Assembly: GCA_026225565.1 (NCBI GenBank)
Contig: JAMFTA010000055.1
Coordinates: 1-54,802 of the forward strand
Direction: 5' to 3'
DNA from: Caulobacter sp.
Lineage (GTDB): Bacteria; Pseudomonadota; Alphaproteobacteria; Caulobacterales; Caulobacteraceae
DNA length: 54,802 nucleotides
The position numbers and the translations under genes are program-made. Shown here piece by piece: positions 28,756 to 38,409 of the stretch. Positions within the stretch are counted from its first letter, which is position 1. Each line of letters opens with the position of its first letter. Under the pieces are notes generated by a model. That model was not told where the DNA came from. It did no database searches and was given only the letters and a program-made list of their open reading frames with translations.

Positions 28756-30596
28756 GCGGCTGCTCCGCCGTTCAGGCTGTTCAGGATCGTATCGAGGGCC
28801 GCTTCGATGTCGGCGCCGGCGTAGAGGTAGCCGTCGACGCCGGCGGCGGTGAGGGCGGCTTCCTGCTCGCCGGGGCGGCCGGCCAGATAGATGCGTTTGG
28901 CGCCCTTGGCCTTCAGCGCGCGGGCTGCGTCGCCGCCGGTCTCGGCGTAGAGGGCGTCCGAGCCGCAGAGCACCACCAGGGGCGCGCCGTCATAGGCGTC
29001 AGCCTCGCCGAGCTCGGAGGCTATGCCGCCGGCGGCGAGCACGTTGCGGGCGAAACCGACCCGGCCGGTGTAGTCCTTGGGGGCGCCCAGGGTGGCCAGA
29101 TAGGCGGTGGGCGCGGCGGGGAGGGCCTTGGCGCGGGCGCGCAGGGCCTCAAAACCGCTGGAGACGCGGGACGCGACCAGCGGCGGGCAGGCGCTGTCGG
29201 CGCCGGGCTGGGCCGGGCTCGGGGCGGCCTTGGCGTAGGGGGCGGGATCAACCGGATCGACCTCCACCGGCGCTTCCAAGAGGTTGGGAAATTCGGAGAC
29301 GCCCACCAGCCCGGCCTTGCGCTTGGCGATGTCGGCGGCGCGGGCGGCGTGGGCCGTCGCGGCCGCCTGCGCGACAAAGCCAGAGGTCAGGGCAGAAATA
29401 ATCCCGCCCTGCGCCTCGATAGATTGGAAGATCGCCCAGGCGGCGCGGGCAGTCTGGTCGGTCAGGGTCTCGATGTACCAGGCGCCGCCGGCGGGATCGG
29501 CTACCCGGCCGAGGTGCGCCTCTTCCATCAGAACAAGCTGGATGTTGCGGCTCTGGCGGCGGGCGAAGGGGGTGGCGCGGCCCAGCGGCTGGGTGAAGGG
29601 CTCCAACATGATGCTTTCCGCGCCGCCGATGCTGGCCCCGAACGCCGCCGAGGTCAGGCGCAGCATGTTCACCCAGGGATCCAGGGTCGAGAGCATCCGC
29701 CGGGAGGAGCGAGCCTCGATGCGGACGGTCGGCGCTGTGGAGGAGAGCGCGCCCGCCACCCGCGCCCACACCGCTCGCGCGGCGCGCATCTTGGCGATGG
29801 CGGCGAAATAGTCGGCGTCGGCGGCGAGGCTGAGGGCCACCTTGCCCAGCGCCGCATCCATATCCGCCCCCGCCGCGACCATGGCCTTGACGTAGGCGAG
29901 GCCGGATGCGGCCATCACCGCGATCTCCTGGGCGTCGGTTCCGCCCGCTTCGTGCGCTGCCTGGCCGGAGGCGAGGACGGCGGTTTTCGCGTCGATGGCG
30001 AGGGCCGCCTCAGCCGCCGCCGCAACGTGGCCTTCGATCGGACCGGGGCTGGCGCCCGCCCGCGCGAAGGCGCTGAGCGGGTCCATGTGCAGCGCCAAGT
30101 GCGGGCGCAGGGTCTTGGCGTGGGCGATCTCGCCCAGCCACCCGGCCGCCTCCACCCCCAGCCACCCGGCGTCCAGCGCCACCGGGGCCAGGTCGAACAG
30201 CACCCCCTCCAGCGCCTCGGCCAAATCGGCCTTCGATCCCACGGCGACGCCGTGTGCGCCCGTGGGGTCGATCTTTACCAAGAGCGAGCTGGCGCCCCCG
30301 TGCAGATCGGCCAGGGCCAGGGTGTTGGCTTCGGCCGGATTGGGATGATCGACCAGGGCGCGGATGTCCCAGGCCCGGTCGGCGTCGTGGGCGGCGCGGC
30401 CGCGCAGCGCTTCCGCCAGGGGCTTGCCGGCGTTGGCGGCGGTGTAGAGGGGCTGGATGGCGATCCCGTCGTAGGTTTTCGACACCAGGCGCTTTTGGAA
30501 GTCGGCGCCGGCCAGGGTCTTGTCCACCAGGGCGCGCCAAGCCGCCTCGTCAGCGGGTTGAAAACCAGCCGTCAAAGAGATCGCGCCGTCGTCCAT
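28752..30596 (-). CDS. mutA: Methylmalonyl-CoA mutase, small subunit
   Basis: This is the partner of the large subunit, structurally similar but without working catalysis. It keeps the barrel fold ([41 protein letters not shown]), but the C-terminal cobalamin-like domain ([19 protein letters not shown]) has lost the DxHxxG motif, as usual for this subunit. ATG 30596 ([15 protein letters not shown]) is chosen; the frame open to 30650 adds 18 residues without support. About 614 residues fits. It is the first gene of the two-gene operon and divergent from the nitronate monooxygenase gene. Confidence 0.92.
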
Positions 30597-30736
30597 CGCA
30601 TCATCCTCAATATTGCGGCGACAAAAGGCCCCGGCTGCAATCCCAGTCAAGCCCGTCTGCTTGCCCTGACGGCGTAGGCTTATAAGGTGCCCACTCCTCG
30701 ATCAGCAGGCGAAAGCCTCAAAAGGAAACGACATTC

Positions 30737-31744
30737 ATGGCCTTGCCTCCTATTCTGCGCGACCGTCTGCGCCTGCCAGTAATCGCCTCGCCGCTGTTTA
30801 TCATCTCCAATCCGGCCCTGGTGATCGCACAGTGCAAGGCGGGGGTGGTCGGCGCCTTCCCCTCGCTGAACGCGCGGCCCCTGTCGCAGCTGGACGAGTG
30901 GCTGGCCCAGATCACCGAGGAATTGGCGGCCTGGGATCGCGATCATCCGGACCAACTCTCCGCCCCCTTCGCCGTCAATCAGATCGTGCACAAGACCAAT
31001 AACCGGCTGGAGCAGGACCTGGAGCTCTGCGTGAAATACAAGGCGCCCCTGGTGATCACCTCCCTCGGCGCGCGGGAGGATGTGAACCAGGCGATCCACG
31101 CCTATGGGGGGATCACCCTGCACGACGTGATCACCGGCGCCTTCGCCCACAAGGCCATCGAGAAGGGCGCCGATGGGCTGGTCCTCGTGGCGGCAGGGGC
31201 GGGGGGGCACGCCGGCGCCCTTTCGCCCTTCGCGCTGGTCCAGGAAGTCCGCCAATGGTTCGACGGGCCGGTGGCCCTTTCGGGCTCCATCGCCAGCGGA
31301 TCGTCGATCCTGGCGGCCCAGGCCATGGGGGCGGATTTGGCCTATATGGGCTCGGCCTTCATCGCCACGAAGGAGGCGAACGCGCCTCAGGCCTATAAGG
31401 ACATGATCGTCGACAGCACCGCCGAGGACATCGTCTACTCTAACCTATTCACCGGAATTCACGGCAATTACCTGCGCCCCTCCATCGTCAAGGCGGGGAT
31501 GGACCCGGATCATTTGCCCGACAGCGATCCCTCGGCCATGAACTTCGGTTCCGGCGGCAACCAGGAAGCCAAGGCGTGGCGCGACATATGGGGTTGCGGC
31601 CAGGGCATAGGGGCGATTCACGACGTGCCGAGCGCCGCCGATCTGGTCGCCCGGCTGACCGACGAGTACCGCGCGGCGCAAGGCGCGCTGGCCGCCAAGG
31701 TGGCGCTGACGGAGGGGGATCGCCTGGCCAGCGTGACGCAGTAA
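30737..31744 (+). CDS. Nitronate monooxygenase (2-nitropropane dioxygenase-like)
   Basis: This is an FMN-dependent TIM-barrel enzyme that detoxifies alkyl nitronates such as propionate-3-nitronate. Family blocks are LRLPVIASPLFIISNPALVI, the flavin-side VLVAAGAGGHAGALSPFALV with its conserved His, PVALSGSIASGSSILAAQA, and GADLAYMGSAFIATKEANA. Its 335 residues match class I/II-like bacterial members. GGAAACG before ATG 30737 is a modest ribosome site. The position next to propionyl-CoA genes is suggestive because propionate-3-nitronate is a known poison of that pathway, but this link is inference. Confidence 0.88.
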   Translation: MALPPILRDRLRLPVIASPLFIISNPALVIAQCKAGVVGAFPSLNARPLSQLDEWLAQITEELAAWDRDHPDQLSAPFAVNQIVHKTNNRLEQDLELCVKYKAPLVITSLGAREDVNQAIHAYGGITLHDVITGAFAHKAIEKGADGLVLVAAGAGGHAGALSPFALVQEVRQWFDGPVALSGSIASGSSILAAQAMGADLAYMGSAFIATKEANAPQAYKDMIVDSTAEDIVYSNLFTGIHGNYLRPSIVKAGMDPDHLPDSDPSAMNFGSGGNQEAKAWRDIWGCGQGIGAIHDVPSAADLVARLTDEYRAAQGALAAKVALTEGDRLASVTQ

Positions 31745-31827
31745 TCCCCACCCTTATCCAACCCCAAAAAAACAGGCGCACACTCTCCTGAGATCGCGGC
31801 TCGCCGCAGCCATCTTGGGAGACAGCC

Positions 31828-32649
31828 TTGTCCGACGACGCCACCCCGCGCCTAGCCCTGCCCTATCTGGCGGCGGCCCAGGCGCAAAAGCATGTGACCA
31901 TGAACGCCGCCCTCGCCCTCCTGGACGGACTGGTGCAGACGGCGGTGGAGAGCCGCAGCACGGCGGCCGAGCCCACAGCGCCGGCGGACGGCGCAATCTA
32001 CATTCTGCCGGCGGGAGCGGTGGGCATTGACTGGGCCGGCCGCGCCGCCGGAACCGCCCTGCGCTTTGAGGCGGGCGCCTGGAGCGTGCTGCAAAGCCAA
32101 CCGGGGTGGCTCGCCTATGTGAAGGACGAGGGGGTGCTGTTGGTGCAGGGGAGCGCCGGCTGGGGCGACGTCGGCCTGGCGCTGCGGTCCCTGCAAAACC
32201 TCACCCAACTGGGCGTCGGCACGACCGCCGACGGGACCAACCTGCTCTCGGTGAAGACGGCGGCGGTGCTGTTCTCCAACCTCGGCGCCGACCTGCAGCT
32301 GAAGTTGAACAAGGCGGCGACGGCCAATACCGGCTCGATGCTGTTGCAGAGCGGCTATTCGGGGCGGGCGGAGGTCGGCCTCTGCGGCGACGATAATCTG
32401 CATCTGAAGGTCTCGCCGGACGGGTCGGCCTGGAGCGACGCCCTGGTGGTCTCCAGCGGCGCCGGCGCGCGGGTGGCGGTGGACGGGGCGGTGCAGGTGA
32501 AAAGCCTGGCGAAAGCCGCGCTGCCGACCGCCGCTTCGCAGGGGGCAGGAGCTCTGCTGTTCGTCTCCGACGAGGTCGGCGGCGCTACGCTGGCGTTTTC
32601 CGACGGCGCCAGTTGGCGCCGGGTCGCCGACCGCGCCGTCGTGGCCTGA
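31828..32649 (+). CDS. DUF2793 protein (phage/GTA tail-type)
   Basis: The N-terminal 120 residues match DUF2793: LALPYLAAAQAQKHVTMNAA, then AIYILPAGAVGIDWAGRAA and QSQPGWLAYVKDEGVLLV. DUF2793 proteins are found in prophage and gene-transfer-agent tail regions and probably take part in host binding. The C-terminal half (LLQSGYSGRAEVGLCGDDNLHLK) looks like a beta-rich fibre segment. Start is TTG 31828 after GGGAGAC. It opens a five-gene plus-strand block (to 35805) that looks like a tail tip and lysis module without capsid or packaging genes. Confidence 0.78.
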   Translation: MSDDATPRLALPYLAAAQAQKHVTMNAALALLDGLVQTAVESRSTAAEPTAPADGAIYILPAGAVGIDWAGRAAGTALRFEAGAWSVLQSQPGWLAYVKDEGVLLVQGSAGWGDVGLALRSLQNLTQLGVGTTADGTNLLSVKTAAVLFSNLGADLQLKLNKAATANTGSMLLQSGYSGRAEVGLCGDDNLHLKVSPDGSAWSDALVVSSGAGARVAVDGAVQVKSLAKAALPTAASQGAGALLFVSDEVGGATLAFSDGASWRRVADRAVVA

Positions 32650-32664
32650 GCGGGGAGGACCGGC

Positions 32665-33312
32665 ATGGCTAAGGTACGGATCGAATGGGTGCGTCTGGGC
32701 GCGCTCGGGGGCGGGGGCGGCGCGGCGGTGAACCAGCCGCTTGAACTATTCGGCGCGGCCGAGGTGTTGAGCGTCGCCACCGCCCCGGTGTCGGTGACGG
32801 CGCCCGCCTTCACCCAGGGCGAGCCGGGGGTGGAAGGGTCCGCCTTCGCCCGCATCACCGGGCTTTCGGGCGCGGCGCACGTGGCCTGGGGGGCGGCGCC
32901 GGCCAGTGAGACCACAGGCTGGCGTGTCGAGGCCGGCGGCTTCGCCCTGGTCCCGATGAAGTCGGGGGATGGGCTCTCCTTGGTGCAGGCGCTCGATCCG
33001 CCGTCGCCGGTAGGTTCCGCCGCCATGCGGGCGGTGGCCACCAGCCGCGCGGGCGTCATCGCAGCCGCCGCCGCGGCGCAGGATCTGATGGCTGCCAACC
33101 CCGATCGCAACGGCTGGCTGATCCAGAACCAGTCCGCCGCCAACCTGTTTGTCCGCAGCAAGGGCGCGGCGGGGACCGCCGTGGCCACCGCCGACGGGCA
33201 AAGCCTCTTGGTGCCCCCCGGCGGCTATTACGAGCCGTCCAAGGTCACCCCGCACGCATTGTCGATCATCGGTCTGGCCGCCGGCCAGGCCTTCTTTGCC
33301 GAGGAGTGGTGA
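32665..33312 (+). CDS. Hypothetical tail-module protein, 215 aa
   Basis: This is an unrecognised protein, Gly/Ala-rich at the N-terminus (RLGALGGGGGAAV), then beta-type segments (FARITGLSGAAHVAWGAAP). The C-terminal domain (NGWLIQNQSAANLFVRSKG) resembles the small beta-barrel ends seen in tail or spike proteins. It starts 15 bases after the DUF2793 gene with GGGGAGG before ATG, and ends where the next gene starts, so it is in the same transcript. A structural virion role is inferred from position only. Confidence 0.6.
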   Translation: MAKVRIEWVRLGALGGGGGAAVNQPLELFGAAEVLSVATAPVSVTAPAFTQGEPGVEGSAFARITGLSGAAHVAWGAAPASETTGWRVEAGGFALVPMKSGDGLSLVQALDPPSPVGSAAMRAVATSRAGVIAAAAAAQDLMAANPDRNGWLIQNQSAANLFVRSKGAAGTAVATADGQSLLVPPGGYYEPSKVTPHALSIIGLAAGQAFFAEEW

Positions 33313-33314
33313 GC

Positions 33315-35116
33315 ATGGGTCTTAGCGTTCCAGTCGATCCGGCCTTGGCCCGGTCGATCTACAATCCCGCCGGGCTCGGCTTCATGCCGCCGAGCACCCC
33401 ATGGCTGACCGACACGATGAACGGGCTCGATCTCTACCGCCTGGGCTTTGGCATGACGCCGACCATCCATTTCGATCCGGCGGCGGCGGAGACCTCGCGC
33501 AACCTTGGGACCTATCAGAACCCCTACACCACCACCGCCCAGCTTCAGGCGCGCTGCGCCGGCTTCATGGGCGGGCAGGTCTTGGGGGTGAAGCGGGGAA
33601 GCTTTGTGCGGGGGACCCTGGCGCTGACCTGCTACGGCGCCAGCGGCGCGCCCTTCGTCATCGTCCCTTACGGCGACGCCCTGGCCATGCCGGTGTTTTC
33701 CGGCGGCACGGTGCGGACGGCCTGGAGCGCCTATCCCGCCGACCCCCGCATCTGGCAGCTTTCCGGCGTCGCCCAGGCGGTGGATCTGTTCGCCGAGGGC
33801 GAGCGGCTGTTCGCTGTCGCCGGCGCCAACCTCGCCGCCAAGATCGCCCCCTGCAGGCCTTCATCGCCGCCCCTCTTCCCGGCGTGGCGGGCGCCTTCGC
33901 CTGGGATGGCGCCACCCTCTACGCCTGGTTCGCCGATGGCGCTTCTGCGACCCTCGGACAGGTGGAGACGGCAGACAGCGCCAACGCCATCCTCATCAAT
34001 TACCCGGACGTGGCCGGCGCCGGCTTTGTCACCCTGGCCGGCATGGCGGGGATCATGACCCGCTATAGCGCCATCAGCGTCGGGCCCGCCAATGTGGTGG
34101 GAACCAATGCGCCCGCCGGCCTGCAGATCATCGCCTGCCAGGGCGGCCGCACCGGCGCCCAGCTCGATACGACCCTCAGCGCCGACGCCTTCCAGGTCTA
34201 TGGCATCGACGACGCCCACCGCGTTTCGAGCCTCTACATCGCCGGCAACTACGCCTTCGACACCCTGAACAACGCCTATGAGGTGGCGGCCGCCGTGTCG
34301 GGGACCATCGAGCGCAACATCGGCTGGAACGCCGGCGGCAACTCCATCGTCGAGATGTGGGCCCTGTGCTCGGACCTCACCGTACAGTTCAATCGCGGCT
34401 ACAACGATCCCCTGGCCGGCCAGCGCCTGTCGTCGAGCTATCACAACGGCGGGGTGTGGCGGACCAACTATTCCACGGTCACCGGCGCGGCCAGCGACGA
34501 CGCCAAGAGCGGCGGCAATGCGGTCCGCTTCAACTACATCCAGGACCCCGGCAACAACGGCATCGACGTGCTCGGCGGGACCGGGGACCGGTATTACAAC
34601 AACACCGTCGTCGGCGCCCGCCAGGGCTGGGGCAATGGCTGGTATGTGCGGGGCGCGGGGGCCACAGGCCACAGCCTCTTCAACAATCTGTTCGTCGCCA
34701 CGGCCCCGACCGCCGGCTTCGTCTTTTTCGCCCAGATCGATGCGGGGACGGCGGCGCCTGCGCTGGATCACAACGCCTACGCCAACCTCGCCAACCCCAC
34801 AGGCTCAGGCGGCGCCTGGCGGGATGGGGCGAACCAGCTCTACGACATTACGAGCTGGCGGACGGCCACCGGCGGGGAGGCCCACTCCCACGCCACCCTT
34901 GGCGACACAGACGGACCGTCGTTCGGCTTCGCCGGGGACGAGTTCGCGCCCCTGGCCCTTAGCGCCGGCTATGGGGGAGCGACCGACTACACCCTGACGA
35001 GCTCGATCGTGCAGGGGGCCGGCGCCTCGATCGCCGCCAGCGGCCCCGCCTGCGACATCGACGGGCGGGCCATCGCCACGCCGGCGTCCCCCAACATCGG
35101 CTGCTGGCAGGGCTGA
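33315..35116 (+). pseudogene. Right-handed parallel beta-helix protein with a frameshift
   Basis: Two overlapping frames make one protein. The 5' part (MGLSVPVDPALARSIYNPAG... to LAAKIAP) runs to about 33850, and the 3' part (AAPLPGVAGAFAWDG... to NIGCWQG) continues in the frame one base away. The change falls at the C-run 33847-33851; one more C would join them as ...IAP-LQAFIAAPLPG. The 3' part is full of beta-helix rungs (SSLYIAGNYAFDTLNNAYEV; NTVVGARQGWGNGWYVRG; HSLFNNLFVATAP), as in phage tailspikes and polysaccharide lyases. Start ATG 33315 follows GAGGAG. Either a sequencing error in the homopolymer or a true inactivation explains this. Confidence 0.72.
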
Positions 35117-35120
35117 GCGC

Positions 35121-35546
35121 ATGACCGAGACCGACGACCTGCTCACCGCACGCCTGATCGCCCATGAGGGGCTCAGGCTCAAACCCTATCGCGACACCGC
35201 CGGCAAGCTGACCATCGGCGTCGGCCGCAACCTCGACGACGTGGGCCTGACCCGCGCCGAGGCCCTGTTCCTGCTCGCGGGCGACATCGCCGCCGTGCGC
35301 GGCGCGCTCGACCGTCGCTGGCCCTGGTGGCGGGCCATGGACCCCGTGCGCCGGGACGTCTTGACCGAGCTGGCCTTCAACCTCGGAGCCTCCGGGCTGG
35401 CGAGTTTCAAAGACTTCCTGGGATTGCTCAAGACCGGCGCATTCGCGGCGGCGGCGAGCGATCTTCTGGGCACCCAATGGGCCGGTCAAGTCGGCGACCG
35501 CGCTCAGCAATTGGCCGTCCTGCTTCGCACCGGCCAGCCGACATAA
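35121..35546 (+). CDS. GH24 phage-type lysozyme (endolysin)
   Basis: This is a muramidase that cuts peptidoglycan. The GH24 (T4/lambdoid R-type) active-site block is IAHEGLRLKPYRDTAGKLTI followed by GVGRNLDD, with catalytic Glu, Asp and Thr in the usual E-x8-D-x5-T order. DVLTELAFNLGASGLASFKD and LGTQWAGQVGDRAQQLAVLL are further family blocks. 141 residues is compact and has no signal peptide, so it needs a holin; the next gene suits that. It starts 4 bases after the beta-helix gene. Confidence 0.88.
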   Translation: MTETDDLLTARLIAHEGLRLKPYRDTAGKLTIGVGRNLDDVGLTRAEALFLLAGDIAAVRGALDRRWPWWRAMDPVRRDVLTELAFNLGASGLASFKDFLGLLKTGAFAAAASDLLGTQWAGQVGDRAQQLAVLLRTGQPT

Positions 35547-35562
35547 CCCGAAAGGACCACAT

Positions 35563-35805
35563 ATGGACACCACCAAACCCGCCGTCGCCTCCACCAGCGT
35601 CTGGGGCAGCCTCATCGCCCTTGTGGGCGCGTTCGCCCCGATCATCCTCAGCGCTGTCGGGGTGAAGGCGCCGGCCGATCAGGCCGCGACCCTTTCCACC
35701 GCCACCCAGCTGGCCACCGGCGTGGGCGCCGCCGTCGCCCTCTATGGCCGGCTGACCGCCACCAAGAAGATCAGCGGTCTGACCAGCGTCGCCACCGCCG
35801 CGTAA
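35563..35805 (+). CDS. Putative holin-like small membrane protein, 80 aa
   Basis: This is a short protein with one clear hydrophobic segment (SLIALVGAFAPIILSAVGV) and a second weaker one (ATGVGAAVALYGRLTA), ending in a Lys-containing tail. Size, topology and the place right after the lysozyme suggest a pore-forming holin. AAAGGA precedes ATG 35563. No named holin family is certain, so the function is inferred by context. Confidence 0.6.
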   Translation: MDTTKPAVASTSVWGSLIALVGAFAPIILSAVGVKAPADQAATLSTATQLATGVGAAVALYGRLTATKKISGLTSVATAA

Positions 35806-35890
35806 CGCCGGGGCGTTGCAATAGCCTCTGGGATTTCCCGCCGTTCCCGGCTACTCGAAGGCGAGCGCGCTAACGAGAGCCGGGGACGGA

Positions 35891-37894
35891 ATGTTTTCCA
35901 AGATACTGATCGCCAACCGTGGGGAAATCGCGGTTCGGATTATCAAGACCTGCCGCCGGATGGGGATCAAGACCGTGGTGGTCTATTCGGAGGCCGACGC
36001 CGACAGCCTGGCGGTGGAAATGGCCGACGAGACCGTCTTCATCGGTCCGCCCCCCGCCAACCAATCCTATCTCGACGCCGACAAGATCATCGCCGCCTGT
36101 AAGGCGACGGGCGCTGAGGCCGTGCATCCGGGCTTCGGCTTCCTGTCGGAAAAGGCGGAGTTCGCCCAGCGCTGCAAGGACGAGGGGATCGTCTTCATCG
36201 GCCCCAACGCCCACGCCATCTCGGCCATGGGCGACAAGATCGAATCCAAGAAATTCGCCGAGCGGGCAGGGGTCTCCTGCGTGCCCGGCCATATCGGCGA
36301 GATCGACGACGTCGCCCACGCGGTGAAGATTTCCGAAGAGATCGGCTATCCGGTGATGATCAAGGCCTCCGCCGGCGGCGGCGGCAAGGGCATCCGCGTC
36401 GCCTACACGCGCGCCGAGGTGGAGGAGGGCTTCCCGGCTGTGCGCGCCGAGGCCAAGGGCGCCTTTGGCGACGACCGCATCTTCATCGAGAAATTCATCA
36501 CCTCGCCCCGCCATATCGAAATCCAGGTGCTGGGCGACAAGCACGGCCACGTGGTGCACCTGTTCGAGCGCGAATGCTCCATCCAGCGCCGCAATCAAAA
36601 GGTGATCGAAGAGGCGCCCTCGCCGCTGCTCGATCCCGAAACCCGCTCCGCCATGGGCGCGCAAGCGGTGGCCCTCGCCCAGGCGGTGAACTACGATTCC
36701 GCTGGCACGGTGGAGTTCGTCGCCGGCCAGGACAAGAGCTTCTACTTCCTGGAAATGAACACGCGCCTGCAGGTCGAGCACCCGGTGACCGAGCTGATCA
36801 CCGGCCTCGATCTGGTCGAACAGATGCTGCGCTCGGCGGCCGGCGAGGCGATGGCCTTCACCCAGGACGATCTGAAGATCAAAGGCTGGGCGGTGGAAAG
36901 CCGCATCTATGCCGAAGACCCCTATCGCGGCTTTTTGCCCTCCATCGGGCGCCTGGTCCGCTACGACCCGCCGGCCGAGGGCGAGCGCGGCGCCTATGCC
37001 GTCCGCAACGACGCAGGCGTGCGGGAAGGGGACGAGATCTCCATGTTCTACGACCCGATGATCTCCAAGCTCTGCACATGGGGGCAGACGCGGGCCGAAG
37101 CCGTGGCCGGCATGGGCCGGGCGCTGGAGGACTTCCACATCGAGGGCCTGGGTCACAACGTGCCCTTCCTGGCGGCGGTGATGGATCAGGAGCGCTTCAA
37201 GTCCGGCAAGATCTCCACCGCCTACATCAAGGAGGAGTTCCCCGACGGCTTCCACGGAACCGAACCCACCCCCTTCCAGGCCGATGTGATGACCGCCGTG
37301 GCGTCCCATATGCACAAGACCCTGGCCAGCCGCGCCCGAAAGATCGGCAACGGGCTCGCCGGCCCTCTGGCGCGCACCGAGTGGACGGTGGTGGTGGGCG
37401 AGGCGGCCCCGCGCCACGTGCGCCTGACCGCCAACGGCACGGAGCTGGACGTGGCGCTCTTGGACGAAGACCGCACCCTGGCCTTGGAAGCCATCGACTG
37501 GCGCCCCGGCAAGGCGGTGTTCAAAGGCGCTCTGGACGGTCAGGCCTTCACGGTAGAAGTCCACCCGGCTGCAGAGGGCTTCGTCATCCGCCACCGGGCC
37601 GCTAAGGCCCGCGTCCTGGTGCTGACGCCCCTTTCCGCCGAGCTGCACCAGCGCCTGCCCAAGCGCGAACCCGCCGACACCTCCAAGCTGATCGTCTCCC
37701 CCATGCCGGGGCTGGTGGTCTCGCTGCATGTGGAACTGGGCCAAGAGGTCCAGGCCGGCGAGACCGTGGCCATCATCGAAGCCATGAAGATGCAGAACAT
37801 CATCAAGGCCGAACGCACCGGCGTGGTGAAGATGGTCGGCGCCAAGGCGGGGGATAGTGTTGCGGCGGATGAGGTGCTGGTGGAGTTCTCTTGA
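35891..37894 (+). CDS. pccA: Propionyl-CoA (acetyl-CoA) carboxylase alpha subunit, biotin-carrying
   Basis: This subunit carboxylates biotin with ATP and bicarbonate and feeds the beta subunit, giving methylmalonyl-CoA. The biotin carboxylase domain starts FSKILIANRGEIAVRIIKTC and has the ATP-grasp loop ASAGGGGKGIRVA and the EMNTRLQVEHPVTELI signature. The linker (BT) domain spans about residues 460-590. The C-terminal biotinyl domain has the target Lys in EAMKMQN (about 633). 667 residues is the PCC-alpha size. With the mutase genes it makes the propionate-to-succinyl-CoA route. The beta subunit and epimerase are not in the window. Confidence 0.94.
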   Translation: MFSKILIANRGEIAVRIIKTCRRMGIKTVVVYSEADADSLAVEMADETVFIGPPPANQSYLDADKIIAACKATGAEAVHPGFGFLSEKAEFAQRCKDEGIVFIGPNAHAISAMGDKIESKKFAERAGVSCVPGHIGEIDDVAHAVKISEEIGYPVMIKASAGGGGKGIRVAYTRAEVEEGFPAVRAEAKGAFGDDRIFIEKFITSPRHIEIQVLGDKHGHVVHLFERECSIQRRNQKVIEEAPSPLLDPETRSAMGAQAVALAQAVNYDSAGTVEFVAGQDKSFYFLEMNTRLQVEHPVTELITGLDLVEQMLRSAAGEAMAFTQDDLKIKGWAVESRIYAEDPYRGFLPSIGRLVRYDPPAEGERGAYAVRNDAGVREGDEISMFYDPMISKLCTWGQTRAEAVAGMGRALEDFHIEGLGHNVPFLAAVMDQERFKSGKISTAYIKEEFPDGFHGTEPTPFQADVMTAVASHMHKTLASRARKIGNGLAGPLARTEWTVVVGEAAPRHVRLTANGTELDVALLDEDRTLALEAIDWRPGKAVFKGALDGQAFTVEVHPAAEGFVIRHRAAKARVLVLTPLSAELHQRLPKREPADTSKLIVSPMPGLVVSLHVELGQEVQAGETVAIIEAMKMQNIIKAERTGVVKMVGAKAGDSVAADEVLVEFS

Positions 37895-37930
37895 TGCGTG
37901 TATCGTTCCCTGGGGTTGGGGGACAAGTGC

Positions 37931-38383
37931 ATGGGTCTGGTAGAGAGTTTTTTCGGTTATAGAGGCCGCATGGGGCGCGGTGCGTACCTAGGGTGCGGGG
38001 TCGTGACGAATCTCGTTTCGTCGGTGCCGCGTGTTGCCAGAACCTTTTATCAATCCAGCGATCTCACGTTGCCATTGTGGCTATCGGGCTCGTTTGTACT
38101 TCTTTGGGTATTTCTGCTTTGGCCGATTTCCGCAATAATGGTTAAGCGGGGGCATGATCGGGGACGGCCGGCCTGGTTTAGCGTGGGGCTGCTTGTCGCT
38201 GTTCTGTCGGCGTTTGCAGCGGTTGGGTTCACCCAGTATTCAGTACCCGCAGTAATAGTTCTTGGTCTACTCGCCGTGTATCAATTTTTGGATTACACCT
38301 GCTGGCCCGCTTCAGCCAAAGCGAAGAAGTATGGTGGGAGCGACGGTATGCTCCATATTGAGCGCCCGCTTGTGCTGTCTTAG
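37931..38383 (+). CDS. DUF805-family membrane protein
   Basis: This is an inner-membrane protein of unknown function. It begins VESFFGYRGRMGRGAYL, the DUF805 entry with its Arg/Gly-rich start. Four hydrophobic segments follow (GVVTNLVSSV; LWLSGSFVLLWVFLLWPISA; WFSVGLLVAVLSAFAAVGF; PAVIVLGLLAVYQFLDY), with the family motif KRGHDRGRPAW between the second and third. The start could also be GTG 37898. The gene is more AT-rich than pccA and lipB, so it may be a later arrival. Confidence 0.78.
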   Translation: MGLVESFFGYRGRMGRGAYLGCGVVTNLVSSVPRVARTFYQSSDLTLPLWLSGSFVLLWVFLLWPISAIMVKRGHDRGRPAWFSVGLLVAVLSAFAAVGFTQYSVPAVIVLGLLAVYQFLDYTCWPASAKAKKYGGSDGMLHIERPLVLS

Positions 38384-38409
38384 TTAGGAATGAACTTCGC
38401 CTCGTCAGA

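Noticed and set aside
35870-37744. 624-codon minus-strand open frame over pccA
   Set aside because: It is a shadow of the well-supported pccA frame, without motifs or ribosome site.
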